From: Helicobacteraceae bacterium
GTDB taxonomy: Bacteria; Campylobacterota; Campylobacteria; Campylobacterales; Helicobacteraceae
Assembly (NCBI GenBank): GCA_900770765.1
Contig: CAAGLK010000126.1
Location: forward strand, 1 to 7,974
Direction of reading: 5' to 3'
Length of the DNA: 7,974 bases
Below are positions 1 through 6,768 of this stretch, in pieces. A model generated the notes under the pieces. That model was not told where the DNA came from and searched no databases. It saw nothing but the letters and a program-made list of their open reading frames with translations. Position numbers and translations under genes: made by a program. Each line of letters starts with the position of its first letter. Position 1 is the stretch's first letter.

Positions 1-348
1 CCTAAATGTTGGAACGTTTTTCCCCCCCCCCCCCCCAATTATTGTAGAGAGCTGTCGCATGTCATTTTCATAAGATTCTAAGCTAGTGTATTCTTCATTT
101 GCAATTTGTGAGAAGTGATTACAGCCAAAGCAGTTTAAATTACAATGCTCCACTAAATGCACTTCTATAAATTCTAATTCTGCTTGTGGCGTTAGCTTCC
201 TCTGATGCCACTGCACCGCACCAATCCAGCCTTTTAAGGATTCCGCTTGTGCTTTTAACTCGGCGATTTCTGCCTTTAGCTTATCATGCTGCTTTTTATT
301 TTTAAACAGCGATAAAGCCCATAATTTTTTATCATGGAAAAATCCCAT
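1..348 (-). CDS. Radical SAM protein, N-terminal part (runs off the left edge)
   Basis: This minus-strand frame starts at ATG 348-346 behind a good ribosome binding site (TAAAGGAG, 360-353) and stays open for 116 codons to base 1, so the C-terminus is missing. Residues 69-76 read CNLNCFGC, the CX3CX2C signature whose cysteines bind the [4Fe-4S] cluster of radical SAM enzymes. The extended form HCNLNCFGCNHFS is, from memory, typical of radical SAM proteins found in cell-surface polysaccharide loci; their substrates are mostly unknown. Residues 16-40 are Lys/Glu/Leu-rich and probably form a short coiled coil ahead of the catalytic barrel. Residues 105-109 are five glycines encoded by a 15-base G tract, after which the frame continues as KNVPTFR, where the second strand and the GGEP motif of the family would follow. 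The gene is divergent from the glycosyltransferase at 439. Radical SAM membership is firm; the reaction and substrate are not known. Confidence 0.85.
   Translation of the reverse strand, partial: MGFFHDKKLWALSLFKNKKQHDKLKAEIAELKAQAESLKGWIGAVQWHQRKLTPQAELEFIEVHLVEHCNLNCFGCNHFSQIANEEYTSLESYENDMRQLSTIIGGGGGKNVPTFR
22..36 (-). repeat. 15-base poly-G tract inside the radical SAM frame
   Basis: There are fifteen C on the plus strand, hence fifteen G in the coding direction, encoding Gly105-109. Long intragenic G tracts in Helicobacter and Campylobacter surface-structure genes change length by slipped-strand mispairing and switch genes on and off. At 15 G the frame stays open to the window edge. 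Changing the length by one base one way (16 G, equivalent to 13 G) brings a TAG at bases 4-2 into frame; the other shift stays open within the few bases visible. The contig ends 21 bases beyond the tract, so the exact length is uncertain. Confidence 0.8.
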
Positions 349-438
349 AAAACTCCTTTAAAGTAATTTTCTAGCGTAAATTATGCTAGAATTGCGGATT
401 TTATCATAAAATAAGTGCGTTTTAAAAAGGGTGGCGGT
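349..438. promoter_or_regulatory. Divergent intergenic promoter region
   Basis: This short AT-rich gap separates the minus-strand radical SAM gene from the plus-strand glycosyltransferase gene, so it should hold both promoters. On the plus strand TAAAAT at 407-412 resembles a -10 box. A transcript from it would start near 419 and give a leader of about 20 nt with the AAAAGG at 425-430 ahead of TTG 439. On the minus strand CATAAT (385-380) is a weaker -10 candidate about 24 nt plus spacing from ATG 348. No clear -35 boxes are seen, which is normal for sigma-70 promoters of this group. These are visual matches only. Confidence 0.4.
369..391. promoter_or_regulatory. 10-bp dyad between divergent genes, possible operator
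   Basis: The arms TTCTAGCGTA (369-378) and TATGCTAGAA (382-391) are inverted repeats with one mismatch (a G:T pair if transcribed) around a 3-nt centre. The seven outer bases, TTCTAGC and GCTAGAA, match perfectly. The site overlaps the candidate -10 of the minus-strand gene and lies just upstream of the candidate plus-strand -10, a sensible place for a shared operator. There is no T run after it, so it does not look like a terminator. The binding protein is unknown. Confidence 0.4.
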
Positions 439-1479
439 TTGATAAGTTTTATTACTCCTGTGTTTTATAAAAATACTAATTCTCATTTTTTCACTCGCTC
501 TTTAGAGCTTATAGAAAAATTTTATAATCACCCACAAATTGAACTAATAATCGCCGATTCTAGTAAGAATCCTAAGCTAAAAACAGACGCAAAAAATATA
601 AAGATAATCTACACTTATGAAAATGATAAAGTTTTTTCACCAGCAAAGGCAAAAAATAAAGGTGCAAAACTAGCCACTAAAAAATATTTATTATTTTTTG
701 ATGTGGATTTAGCATATTCTAGCGAGTTTGAGACCTTGCTTTTTAGTGAAATTAAAGAAAAGTTAGAATCTAAAAAGGAAAATTTTATCGCTTTGCCTTT
801 TTTATATTTAACACAAAGCGGCACGAAATTATTTGAAAAAACAAAAGATTTAAAAACGCTTAAAGAGAGTTTTTTAAAAGGTGAAAATCACCTTGTGGAG
901 AGCTTCGCTGCTAATGGGAGCTTAATTGTTTTAGAAAAAGAATATTTTTTAAGACTTGGCGGATATAGCGATTTTTATGGGCATGGCGGAGAGGACTTTG
1001 AGCTATTACACAGAATCTTTGCCTACAATCCGCATTCTATTAAAAACGCCGATTATTACACGGATTTTAAAGCACCATTTTTAGCACAAGCTAGGGGATT
1101 CCGCTACTTTATGGCTTATTATTCACTGCCTAATTTTTTTAAAAATTTAATTTTACTTCACAGATGGCATCCTAGACCACTAAGCGATAATTTCTACTCA
1201 AAACGCCCAAAAAATGAAAATTTATTATTAAACAAAATGCAAGAATTTGATAAATTAAATAAAGATTCTATATGGCAGTCTAAAACGCCACTAGTAGATA
1301 TTAAAGAATTTATTAAAAATTTACAAATAAATAGCGGCTATCCTTTAGAAAAAAATCCAGGATTTTTCTCTTATAAAAAAGGCGTAAAGCCACTTAAAAA
1401 GCCACTAAGTAATAAAATAAGAAAGCTAATTTTACGACCAAAGGAGTTTTTTAAAGATATAAAATTGTTTAAAAGATAA
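439..1479 (+). CDS. GT-A-fold glycosyltransferase (family 2 / capsule-type)
   Basis: This is a predicted cytoplasmic glycosyltransferase of 346 residues that would add a sugar to a surface glycan. It opens with MISFITPVF, the usual first strand of GT-A nucleotide-sugar transferases. FSPAKAKNKGAKLA (66-79) leads to FDVD (87-90), the DxD-type metal and sugar-nucleotide site. GYSDFYGHGGEDFELLHR (175-192) matches the GxGGEDxE acceptor/catalytic motif of chondroitin-synthase-like and Glyco_transf_7C domains, and HRWHPRP follows at 241-247. The C-terminus (about 327-343, RKLILRPKEFFKDIKLF) is a basic amphipathic tail seen on many polysaccharide enzymes of this group and may hold the protein to the membrane. 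I chose TTG 439 because AAAAGG lies 8 nt upstream and the protein then begins at the conserved strand. GTG 415 in the same frame would add eight residues and has no ribosome binding site. Donor and acceptor cannot be told from the sequence. Confidence 0.85.
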   Translation: MISFITPVFYKNTNSHFFTRSLELIEKFYNHPQIELIIADSSKNPKLKTDAKNIKIIYTYENDKVFSPAKAKNKGAKLATKKYLLFFDVDLAYSSEFETLLFSEIKEKLESKKENFIALPFLYLTQSGTKLFEKTKDLKTLKESFLKGENHLVESFAANGSLIVLEKEYFLRLGGYSDFYGHGGEDFELLHRIFAYNPHSIKNADYYTDFKAPFLAQARGFRYFMAYYSLPNFFKNLILLHRWHPRPLSDNFYSKRPKNENLLLNKMQEFDKLNKDSIWQSKTPLVDIKEFIKNLQINSGYPLEKNPGFFSYKKGVKPLKKPLSNKIRKLILRPKEFFKDIKLFKR

Positions 1480-1531
1480 TAAAAGTTTTTGCAAGTGGCA
1501 AGACTTGCTTGAAGCAAAATAAACATTTTTT

Positions 1532-1629
1532 GTCATTGTAAGAGGTTCGTTAGAATCTCGTGGCAATCTACGAATTAAGCAGTATTAAAGCGTGGATTGC
1601 TTCGGTCGCTTTGCTTCGGTCGCAATGAC
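1532..1629. repeat. Paired inverted ~40-bp units, REP/MITE-like palindromic repeat
   Basis: This lies in the 185-nt gene-free gap between the glycosyltransferase and gmd. The left unit (1532-1572) starts GTCATTG and ends GCAATCTACG. The right unit (1591-1629), read on the minus strand, starts GTCATTG and ends GCAATCCACG. The two units face each other around an 18-nt centre, so transcribed RNA could form a 10-bp inner stem (one G:U) and a 7-bp outer stem. The right unit contains a 13-bp tandem direct repeat, TTGCTTCGGTCGC at 1597-1609 and 1611-1623. Similar GTCATTGCGA...GCAATCC elements are, from memory, scattered through intergenic regions of several bacteria, including Helicobacter. No coding potential is seen. 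The rest of the gap holds only AT-rich sequence and the gmd ribosome binding site. Confidence 0.65.
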
Positions 1630-1664
1630 GAAATAGAGAATTTGAATATAAACTAAGGATAAAA

Positions 1665-2804
1665 ATGAGTAAAGTAGCATTAATCACAGGTGTAACAGGA
1701 CAAGATGGGGCGTATTTGAGTGAGTTTTTACTTAAAAAGGGCTATGAAGTGCATGGGATAAAACGCCGCGCATCGCTATTTAATACAGATAGAATCGACC
1801 ATCTCTTTGATGGGCATCATAATAAAACAAATGATTTTTATCTACATTATGGCGATATGACGGATTCTATGAATCTCACGCGCCTTATTGCAGAAGTGCA
1901 GCCAGATGAGATTTATAATCTAGCAGCACAAAGCCATGTAGCAGTTAGCTTTGAGACACCAGAATACACCGCAAATGCCGATGGCATAGGAACGCTTAGA
2001 ATCCTAGATGCGGTGAGATTTTTAAACCTAGCGAATAAAACTAAAATCTATCAAGCTAGCACAAGTGAGCTTTTTGGCAAAGTGCAAGAGACGCCGCAAA
2101 GCGAAACCACGCCATTTTATCCACGCTCTCCTTATGCAGTGGCTAAGATGTATGCGTATTGGATAACGGTAAATTATAGAGAGGCTTATAATATCTTTGC
2201 TTGTAATGGAATCTTATTTAACCATGAAAGCCCTGTTAGAGGTGAAACTTTTGTAACGCGTAAAATCACAAGGGCGGCTTCTAAAATCGCTCTAAACTTG
2301 CAAGACAAGCTATATTTAGGGAATTTAGATGCTAAGCGAGACTGGGGACACGCTAGAGATTATGTAAAAATGATGTGGCTAATCCTACAGCACCATAGCC
2401 CAGAGGATTGGGTGATTGCCACAGGGCAAACTACGCAAGTGCGGGACTTTGTGCGATTAGCATTTGAGTTTTGTGGAATCTCTTTAGAATTTAGCGGAAG
2501 TGGCATTGATGAAAAAGGAATAATTTCAAAGCTAGATTCTAACAGGGCGGAATCTTTAGGGCTTAATCTAAGCCATTTAAAAATTGGACAAGAAGTAGTA
2601 TGCGTAGATAGCCGCTATTTCCGCCCTACAGAAGTGGATTTACTGCTTGGCGACCCATCTAAAGCAGAGCGAGAGCTTGGCTGGAAGCGAGAGTTTAACT
2701 TACAAGATTTAGTAAATGATATGATGGCAAGTGATTTAAAGCTAATGACAAAAGATGTGTATTTAAAAGAAGGCGGATATAAGATAATGAGGTATTATGA
2801 GTAA
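1665..2804 (+). CDS. gmd: GDP-mannose 4,6-dehydratase
   Basis: This enzyme converts GDP-D-mannose to GDP-4-keto-6-deoxy-D-mannose in the cytoplasm, the branch-point precursor of GDP-L-fucose, GDP-colitose, GDP-perosamine and GDP-rhamnose. It is an extended short-chain dehydrogenase/reductase. TGVTGQDG (8-15) is the NADP-binding loop, and the family-typical GIKRRASLFNTDRIDHL follows at 31-47. The catalytic residues Thr133 and Glu135 (in STSELFG), Tyr157 and Lys161 (in SPYAVAK) fall at the same numbers as in E. coli Gmd. NHESPVRGETFVTRK (186-200) is the substrate-binding signature. The length of 379 residues is normal for the family. The start is ATG 1665 with AAGGA at 1655-1659. It is the first of five tightly linked genes and overlaps the next by 8 nt. 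Both the neighbouring Fcl-like enzyme and the ColD-like enzyme use its product. No defects are seen. Confidence 0.97.
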   Translation: MSKVALITGVTGQDGAYLSEFLLKKGYEVHGIKRRASLFNTDRIDHLFDGHHNKTNDFYLHYGDMTDSMNLTRLIAEVQPDEIYNLAAQSHVAVSFETPEYTANADGIGTLRILDAVRFLNLANKTKIYQASTSELFGKVQETPQSETTPFYPRSPYAVAKMYAYWITVNYREAYNIFACNGILFNHESPVRGETFVTRKITRAASKIALNLQDKLYLGNLDAKRDWGHARDYVKMMWLILQHHSPEDWVIATGQTTQVRDFVRLAFEFCGISLEFSGSGIDEKGIISKLDSNRAESLGLNLSHLKIGQEVVCVDSRYFRPTEVDLLLGDPSKAERELGWKREFNLQDLVNDMMASDLKLMTKDVYLKEGGYKIMRYYE

Positions 2805-3726
2805 GATTCTAATTACCGGCTCTTCTGGACTTGTAGGGCGGAATCTTTTAGAAGTAATGCAAGATAAAAAAGAGTTTGAGATTCTAGCACCTAGAAGGGC
2901 GGAGCTTGATTTATTAAATATTTCACAAATAAGAGAGTATTTACATAAAAATAAGCCAGATTTTATCGTGCATTGTGCCTCTCTTGTTGGAGGAATTGCG
3001 GCAAATATCGCAAACCCTACAGGCTTTTTAGTGGAAAATTCTTACATAGGGTTAAATCTATTTACACAAGCACTAGAATGCGGTGTAAAAAATGTGCTAA
3101 ATCTCGCTAGCTCTTGTATGTATCCAAAAGCAGCTAAGAATCCTTTAAAAGAGGATTCCATCTTAAGCGGCGAGTTAGAGCCTACAAATGAAGGCTATGC
3201 GTTAGCTAAGATTCTAAGCGCTAGGCTTTGCGAATATATTTCAACACAATTTAAACTAAACTATAAAACTGCGATTCCTTGTAACCTTTATGGTAAATAT
3301 GATAAGTTTGACAAAAGAGCGCACATGATACCAGCAGTAATTGCAAAAATTCATAAAGCTATTGTAGAAAATAAAAGCGAAGTGGAAATTTGGGGTGATG
3401 GCAGCGCTAGACGAGAGTTTATGAGTGCTAAAGATTTAGCAGACTTTATTATATATGCACTTAATAATTTTGACAAAATGCCGCAGAATCTTAATGTAGG
3501 AATCGGGCGTGATTATAGCATTAAAGAATATTATGAAATAATCGCTAGTGTTTTAGACTATAAAGGTAGCTTTATTTATGATACAAGCAAACCAGGTGGG
3601 ATGAAACAAAAGCTAGTGGATATTAGTAAATTAAAAAATTTTGGATGGAATCCTAAAATTTCCTTAAAAGATGGAATAACTGAAACTTATGAATATTATA
3701 AAGGAGTATTAAATGGTAGAGCTTAA
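2797..3726 (+). CDS. fcl: GDP-4-keto-6-deoxymannose epimerase-reductase (GDP-L-fucose synthase or GDP-L-colitose synthase)
   Basis: This NADPH-dependent enzyme of the Fcl/ColC family carries out 3,5-epimerisation (5-epimerisation only for colitose) and 4-ketoreduction of a GDP-4-keto sugar. The Rossmann loop is TGSSGLVG (7-14). Ser105-Ser106-Cys107 (in SSCMYP), Tyr134, Lys138 (in YALAK) and His176 (in HMIPA) match the catalytic Ser107, Cys109, Tyr136, Lys140 and His179 of E. coli Fcl. VGGIAAN (64-70) is also family-typical. The length, 309 residues, is close to E. coli Fcl. One visible difference from E. coli Fcl is NEGYALAK where that enzyme has NEPYAIAK. It starts inside the end of gmd (8-nt overlap) and overlaps the next gene by 14 nt. 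With only gmd nearby this would simply be fcl; because a colD-like gene closes the operon, it may instead, or also, act on the ColD product and be ColC. The sequence alone does not decide this. Confidence 0.9.
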   Translation: MSKILITGSSGLVGRNLLEVMQDKKEFEILAPRRAELDLLNISQIREYLHKNKPDFIVHCASLVGGIAANIANPTGFLVENSYIGLNLFTQALECGVKNVLNLASSCMYPKAAKNPLKEDSILSGELEPTNEGYALAKILSARLCEYISTQFKLNYKTAIPCNLYGKYDKFDKRAHMIPAVIAKIHKAIVENKSEVEIWGDGSARREFMSAKDLADFIIYALNNFDKMPQNLNVGIGRDYSIKEYYEIIASVLDYKGSFIYDTSKPGGMKQKLVDISKLKNFGWNPKISLKDGITETYEYYKGVLNGRA

Positions 3727-5509
3727 AAAACCTTTTGTAAAATGCACTAGAAGCGATGCGTTAGGATGCAGAATGATAGCGATATTAAGTGCATTTTGGA
3801 CGGCTAAGAAGCTAGGATATAACTTTTATTTTAGTTGGCTTGAGAATATTGACTTTTTTGTCCCTAATAAAGCGCAAATCTTAGAATCCTTAAAAAAAGA
3901 GGATAAAAATGCTAGAGTGGATTTAGTAAATATAATTAAAGCAAAAGAGATTTTTGCGGAATCTTTTTTAAAAGAGCATTTAATAGACGAAACTCACGGC
4001 TTAGAACTTAACTTCCCTTATGGCTCTTCTTTAGAATCCTTAAAAGAAATGCAAGAAGTGGAGTATTCACAAGGATGCACGCCAGATGTCGCCTTTAGCG
4101 ATGTGGATAAATCTAGCTGGCAAGAAATTGCAGAGATTTATAAAAATGATATTGCGTGGAGTAAAAAAGCTAGCGAGGTATTGAACGCTGTAAGTGCGGC
4201 GGCTAAAGAGAGAGAGAGAGAGAAGGGTTTTATAGCGCTACACATAAGAGGTGGCGAGTTTATACACGCATATACAGAAACTTTAGAATTTAGCAAAGAC
4301 TACATTTTTTATTATGAAATAGCCTATGAAATAGCAAGACGCAAACTTGAAGAAGGGTATTTTGTAATACTTTTTTCACAAGATTTAAGCACTACACTAA
4401 CTTTAAGAGATAAATTAAGAAGTGATTTAAACACAAATAGCATTGAAGTAGCCGAAAACATAGGAAAAGGCTATGATATACAATGGCAGAGTTTCTTTGA
4501 TATAAACTTACTATCGTATGCAAAAGAGATTTATGCGACAGGCACGAGTGGCTTTACACGATTTGCTCAGCTTATTTGTGGCAAGGAAATTACGACTCCT
4601 TATAGCAAAGTGCTAAACACACAAGAACAATATGAAATTATAAAAAAATATATAGATTATCTAAACTTACCAGATGCCTATAAAGCCGCTTCTTTATATT
4701 ATTTATACACACTAAGTAGAGAGCTAGGCTTAAATGCGGAATCTAAAAGCTATATAAAAAGAGCTTTAGAGCTTTATCCACAAAATGCTGGGTTTTTTAA
4801 TGCGCTAAATGACTGCTACTTTAGAGAAGAAAAGCCGCAAATTGTAGAATCGCAATTAAAAAAAGCAACAAAGTGTGGCAGATTAGCCCACATAGCGCAA
4901 AATCTCTACTCTGTAGCACCTTGGGAGCTAAGAAAATATGAAAAATTTTATACACAATACTTAAAAAACGCTACGCAAAATTACCCCCATATTTGCTATG
5001 TAGCGGCACATATTTATTTATATGTGCGTAAGGATTCCGCACATGCTTTAGAAATGCTAAATAAAATAAATTTAGATTCTAAGGAGTTTTACGCGCTTAA
5101 GGCTAGCGCGTTAGAATCACTGCTAAATTCACAAGCACAACAAGCGATAAATGTGGAATCACAAATTAATGCTGCCTTTTTAGAACCAAGTGCGTGTGAG
5201 CGGGTAAAGTCGCATTTAGCTTATAAACTCGGTCGCGCTGCAATTGATAACACAAAAAGCCTCTTAGGATGGATTAGAATCCTATATGTGCTATCCTACA
5301 TTAAAGAATCTCACAAAGCTATTCCACATACTAAAAAGCTAGAATCCTTACCAGATTTTAAAAAAGCCTTAAAAATTAAAGAGAGTTTAGTCTATAAAAT
5401 CGGCGAAGTATTGAAGGAATCTAGCAAGATTCCACTACTTTTTAAAGGCGTGTGGCTGTGGAAAAATATAAAAAAAGTGCAAAAAGAACATAAAGGAGGT
5501 GTAAAATGA
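3713..5509 (+). CDS. Putative fucosyl-/colitosyltransferase with helical TPR-like C-terminal region
   Basis: This 598-residue protein has two parts. Residues 1-320 resemble the fucosyltransferase superfamily (GT11, GT23 and O-fucosyltransferase types). The N-terminus RSDALGCRMIAILSAFWTAK (13-32) has the pattern of the conserved G-x-G-N/C-R helix. ALHIRGGE (175-182) corresponds to the GDP-fucose-binding HxRxGD motif, with Gly replacing the second Arg and Glu replacing Asp. VILFSQD (218-224) and YATGTSGFTRFAQ (274-286) fit the second and third nucleotide-sugar motifs. Residues about 322-510 are helical with a TPR-like repeat at 324-358 and a weaker one near 427-460, perhaps for partner binding. 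The tail (571-595) is basic and aromatic. It has AAGGAG at 3701-3706, overlaps fcl by 14 nt and overlaps the next gene by 4 nt. Its place among GDP-sugar genes supports transfer of L-fucose or L-colitose. No signal peptide is seen. An (AG)8 repeat at 4207-4222 could make it phase-variable. Function is inferred from weak motifs and context. Confidence 0.65.
   Translation: MVELKKPFVKCTRSDALGCRMIAILSAFWTAKKLGYNFYFSWLENIDFFVPNKAQILESLKKEDKNARVDLVNIIKAKEIFAESFLKEHLIDETHGLELNFPYGSSLESLKEMQEVEYSQGCTPDVAFSDVDKSSWQEIAEIYKNDIAWSKKASEVLNAVSAAAKEREREKGFIALHIRGGEFIHAYTETLEFSKDYIFYYEIAYEIARRKLEEGYFVILFSQDLSTTLTLRDKLRSDLNTNSIEVAENIGKGYDIQWQSFFDINLLSYAKEIYATGTSGFTRFAQLICGKEITTPYSKVLNTQEQYEIIKKYIDYLNLPDAYKAASLYYLYTLSRELGLNAESKSYIKRALELYPQNAGFFNALNDCYFREEKPQIVESQLKKATKCGRLAHIAQNLYSVAPWELRKYEKFYTQYLKNATQNYPHICYVAAHIYLYVRKDSAHALEMLNKINLDSKEFYALKASALESLLNSQAQQAINVESQINAAFLEPSACERVKSHLAYKLGRAAIDNTKSLLGWIRILYVLSYIKESHKAIPHTKKLESLPDFKKALKIKESLVYKIGEVLKESSKIPLLFKGVWLWKNIKKVQKEHKGGVK
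4207..4222 (+). repeat. (AG)8 dinucleotide repeat within the transferase gene
   Basis: Eight AG units encode part of AKEREREK, just upstream of the HIRGGE motif. Gain or loss of one unit would shift the frame ahead of the predicted active site. Dinucleotide repeats of this kind cause on/off switching of surface genes in Helicobacter pylori, but eight units is near the low end for fast switching, so variability is only a possibility here. Confidence 0.75.
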
Positions 5510-6768
5510 AAATAGGAATAATAGGCGGTGGAATCAGTGGGCTAAGTCTTGCGATACTCTTAAAAGATAGTTTTGAAGTGGAAATTTTAGAAAAAGAAGC
5601 TAAGCCAGGTGGAATCGCAAGGGCAAAAGTGATAAAAACAAGCGATGGTGAAGTGGCATATCACACAAATGGTGGGCATTGCTTTAACTCAAAATATAGC
5701 GATGTGCTGGAATTTGTCTTTAATATCTTAAATAAGGATTCTTGGCATTATATAAAAAGAGAGTGCAAGGTGCTTTATAAAGGGCGGCAAATAGGCTATC
5801 CTATTGAATTTGCATTAAGAGAAATTAATACAATAAATAGCAAACTAGCTTTAAAAATGGCAACAGAACTATTAAATGCAAGTTATAAAAATGGCAAAAA
5901 TTTAGAAGAGTGGTTTATAAATCACTTTGGGGAAACTCTAGCAAAAGAATATTTTATCCCCTACAATACAAAAATATGGGGAATAGAGCCTAAAAATATG
6001 GATAACTCCTGGATAGCAGATGATAAGCAAATAAAGCTACCCGTGCCGACAAAAGAGGGTATATTTCAAGCTATGCTAGAAGGAAGCGCTAAGGATTTAA
6101 TGCCGCATGTGTTTTATTACTATCCACAAGCCAATAACGGGCTGCTTAATGCGTTAGAAGAAACTTGTAAAAATGAGTTAATTTTAAATTATAAAGTAGA
6201 AAAATTAGAAAAAATAGGGGAAAAATGGCTAATAAATGGCGAAAAGAAATATGATTTATTAATAAATACAAGTCCGCTTGATGTGCTAGGAGTGGAGATT
6301 TTAAATGTGCCAGATAATGTAAAAGAAGCATTTTTAAAGCTAAAGTTTAATAAAGTTTCTACTGCGTTTTGCAAAAGTAATGAACCACTCAATTTCACTT
6401 GGGGTTATGTGCCAGATTCTAACATAAGATTCCATAGGCTTAATTGTGTAAGTAGCTATTTTGGTTTTAAAAATTTACCCTTTTGCACTATAGAATCTAT
6501 AGGGGAAGTAAGCGAAGAAATTTTTAAAAAAGAAGTAAAAAAAGTAGCGAATTTAGAAGTGCTAGAGTGTGAAACAAGCAAACATGCTTATGTGCTATTT
6601 GACTTAAATTATAAAGATTCTAAGCAAAAGGCACTTAAATATGTGGAATCACTAGGGATAATTCCACACGGGCGATTTGGCGAGTGGGAATATTATAATA
6701 TGGATGTGTGTATTAAAAGAAGCATAGATTTAGCAAAGGCATTAAAAGCAAAATTTAAAGGAGTTTAA
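5506..6768 (+). CDS. UDP-galactopyranose-mutase-like FAD-dependent protein
   Basis: This 420-residue flavoprotein belongs to the UDP-galactopyranose mutase (Glf) / NAD(P)-binding amine-oxidase-like superfamily. GGGISG (7-12), followed by Glu29 at the end of the second strand (EILEKEAKPGG), is the FAD-binding Rossmann fold. NGGHCFNSKYSDVLEFV (55-71) aligns with the GPHIFHT region of Glf. IPYNTKIWGIEPKNMD (151-166) aligns with the Glf YTxKQWG motif. GRFGEWEYYNMD (389-400) corresponds to the C-terminal FAD-contacting GRLGxYxYxDMD. It is longer than most bacterial Glf (about 370-390). The segment after WIADD reads KQIKLPVPTK, where Glf carries an RxPVR segment with a substrate-binding arginine, so it may use another sugar nucleotide. 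It has a strong ribosome binding site (AAGGAGGT, 5493-5500) and a 4-nt ATGA overlap with the previous gene. A mutase supplying a furanose sugar to the glycan is the likely role, but this is not certain. Confidence 0.7.
   Translation: MKIGIIGGGISGLSLAILLKDSFEVEILEKEAKPGGIARAKVIKTSDGEVAYHTNGGHCFNSKYSDVLEFVFNILNKDSWHYIKRECKVLYKGRQIGYPIEFALREINTINSKLALKMATELLNASYKNGKNLEEWFINHFGETLAKEYFIPYNTKIWGIEPKNMDNSWIADDKQIKLPVPTKEGIFQAMLEGSAKDLMPHVFYYYPQANNGLLNALEETCKNELILNYKVEKLEKIGEKWLINGEKKYDLLINTSPLDVLGVEILNVPDNVKEAFLKLKFNKVSTAFCKSNEPLNFTWGYVPDSNIRFHRLNCVSSYFGFKNLPFCTIESIGEVSEEIFKKEVKKVANLEVLECETSKHAYVLFDLNYKDSKQKALKYVESLGIIPHGRFGEWEYYNMDVCIKRSIDLAKALKAKFKGV

Noticed and set aside
615..824. Minus-strand open frame of 69 codons
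   Set aside because: It lies wholly inside the glycosyltransferase gene, has no ribosome binding site of note and no recognisable protein pattern.
1491..1508. Hairpin GCAAGT / ACTTGC just after the first glycosyltransferase, as a terminator
   Set aside because: The stem is only six pairs and the T run (1526-1531) lies 17 nt further on, so it does not have the form of an intrinsic terminator.
1647..1652. TATAAA as a -10 box for gmd
   Set aside because: Transcription would start only about 6 nt before the ATG and would cut off the AAGGA ribosome binding site; the match is likely just AT-rich sequence.
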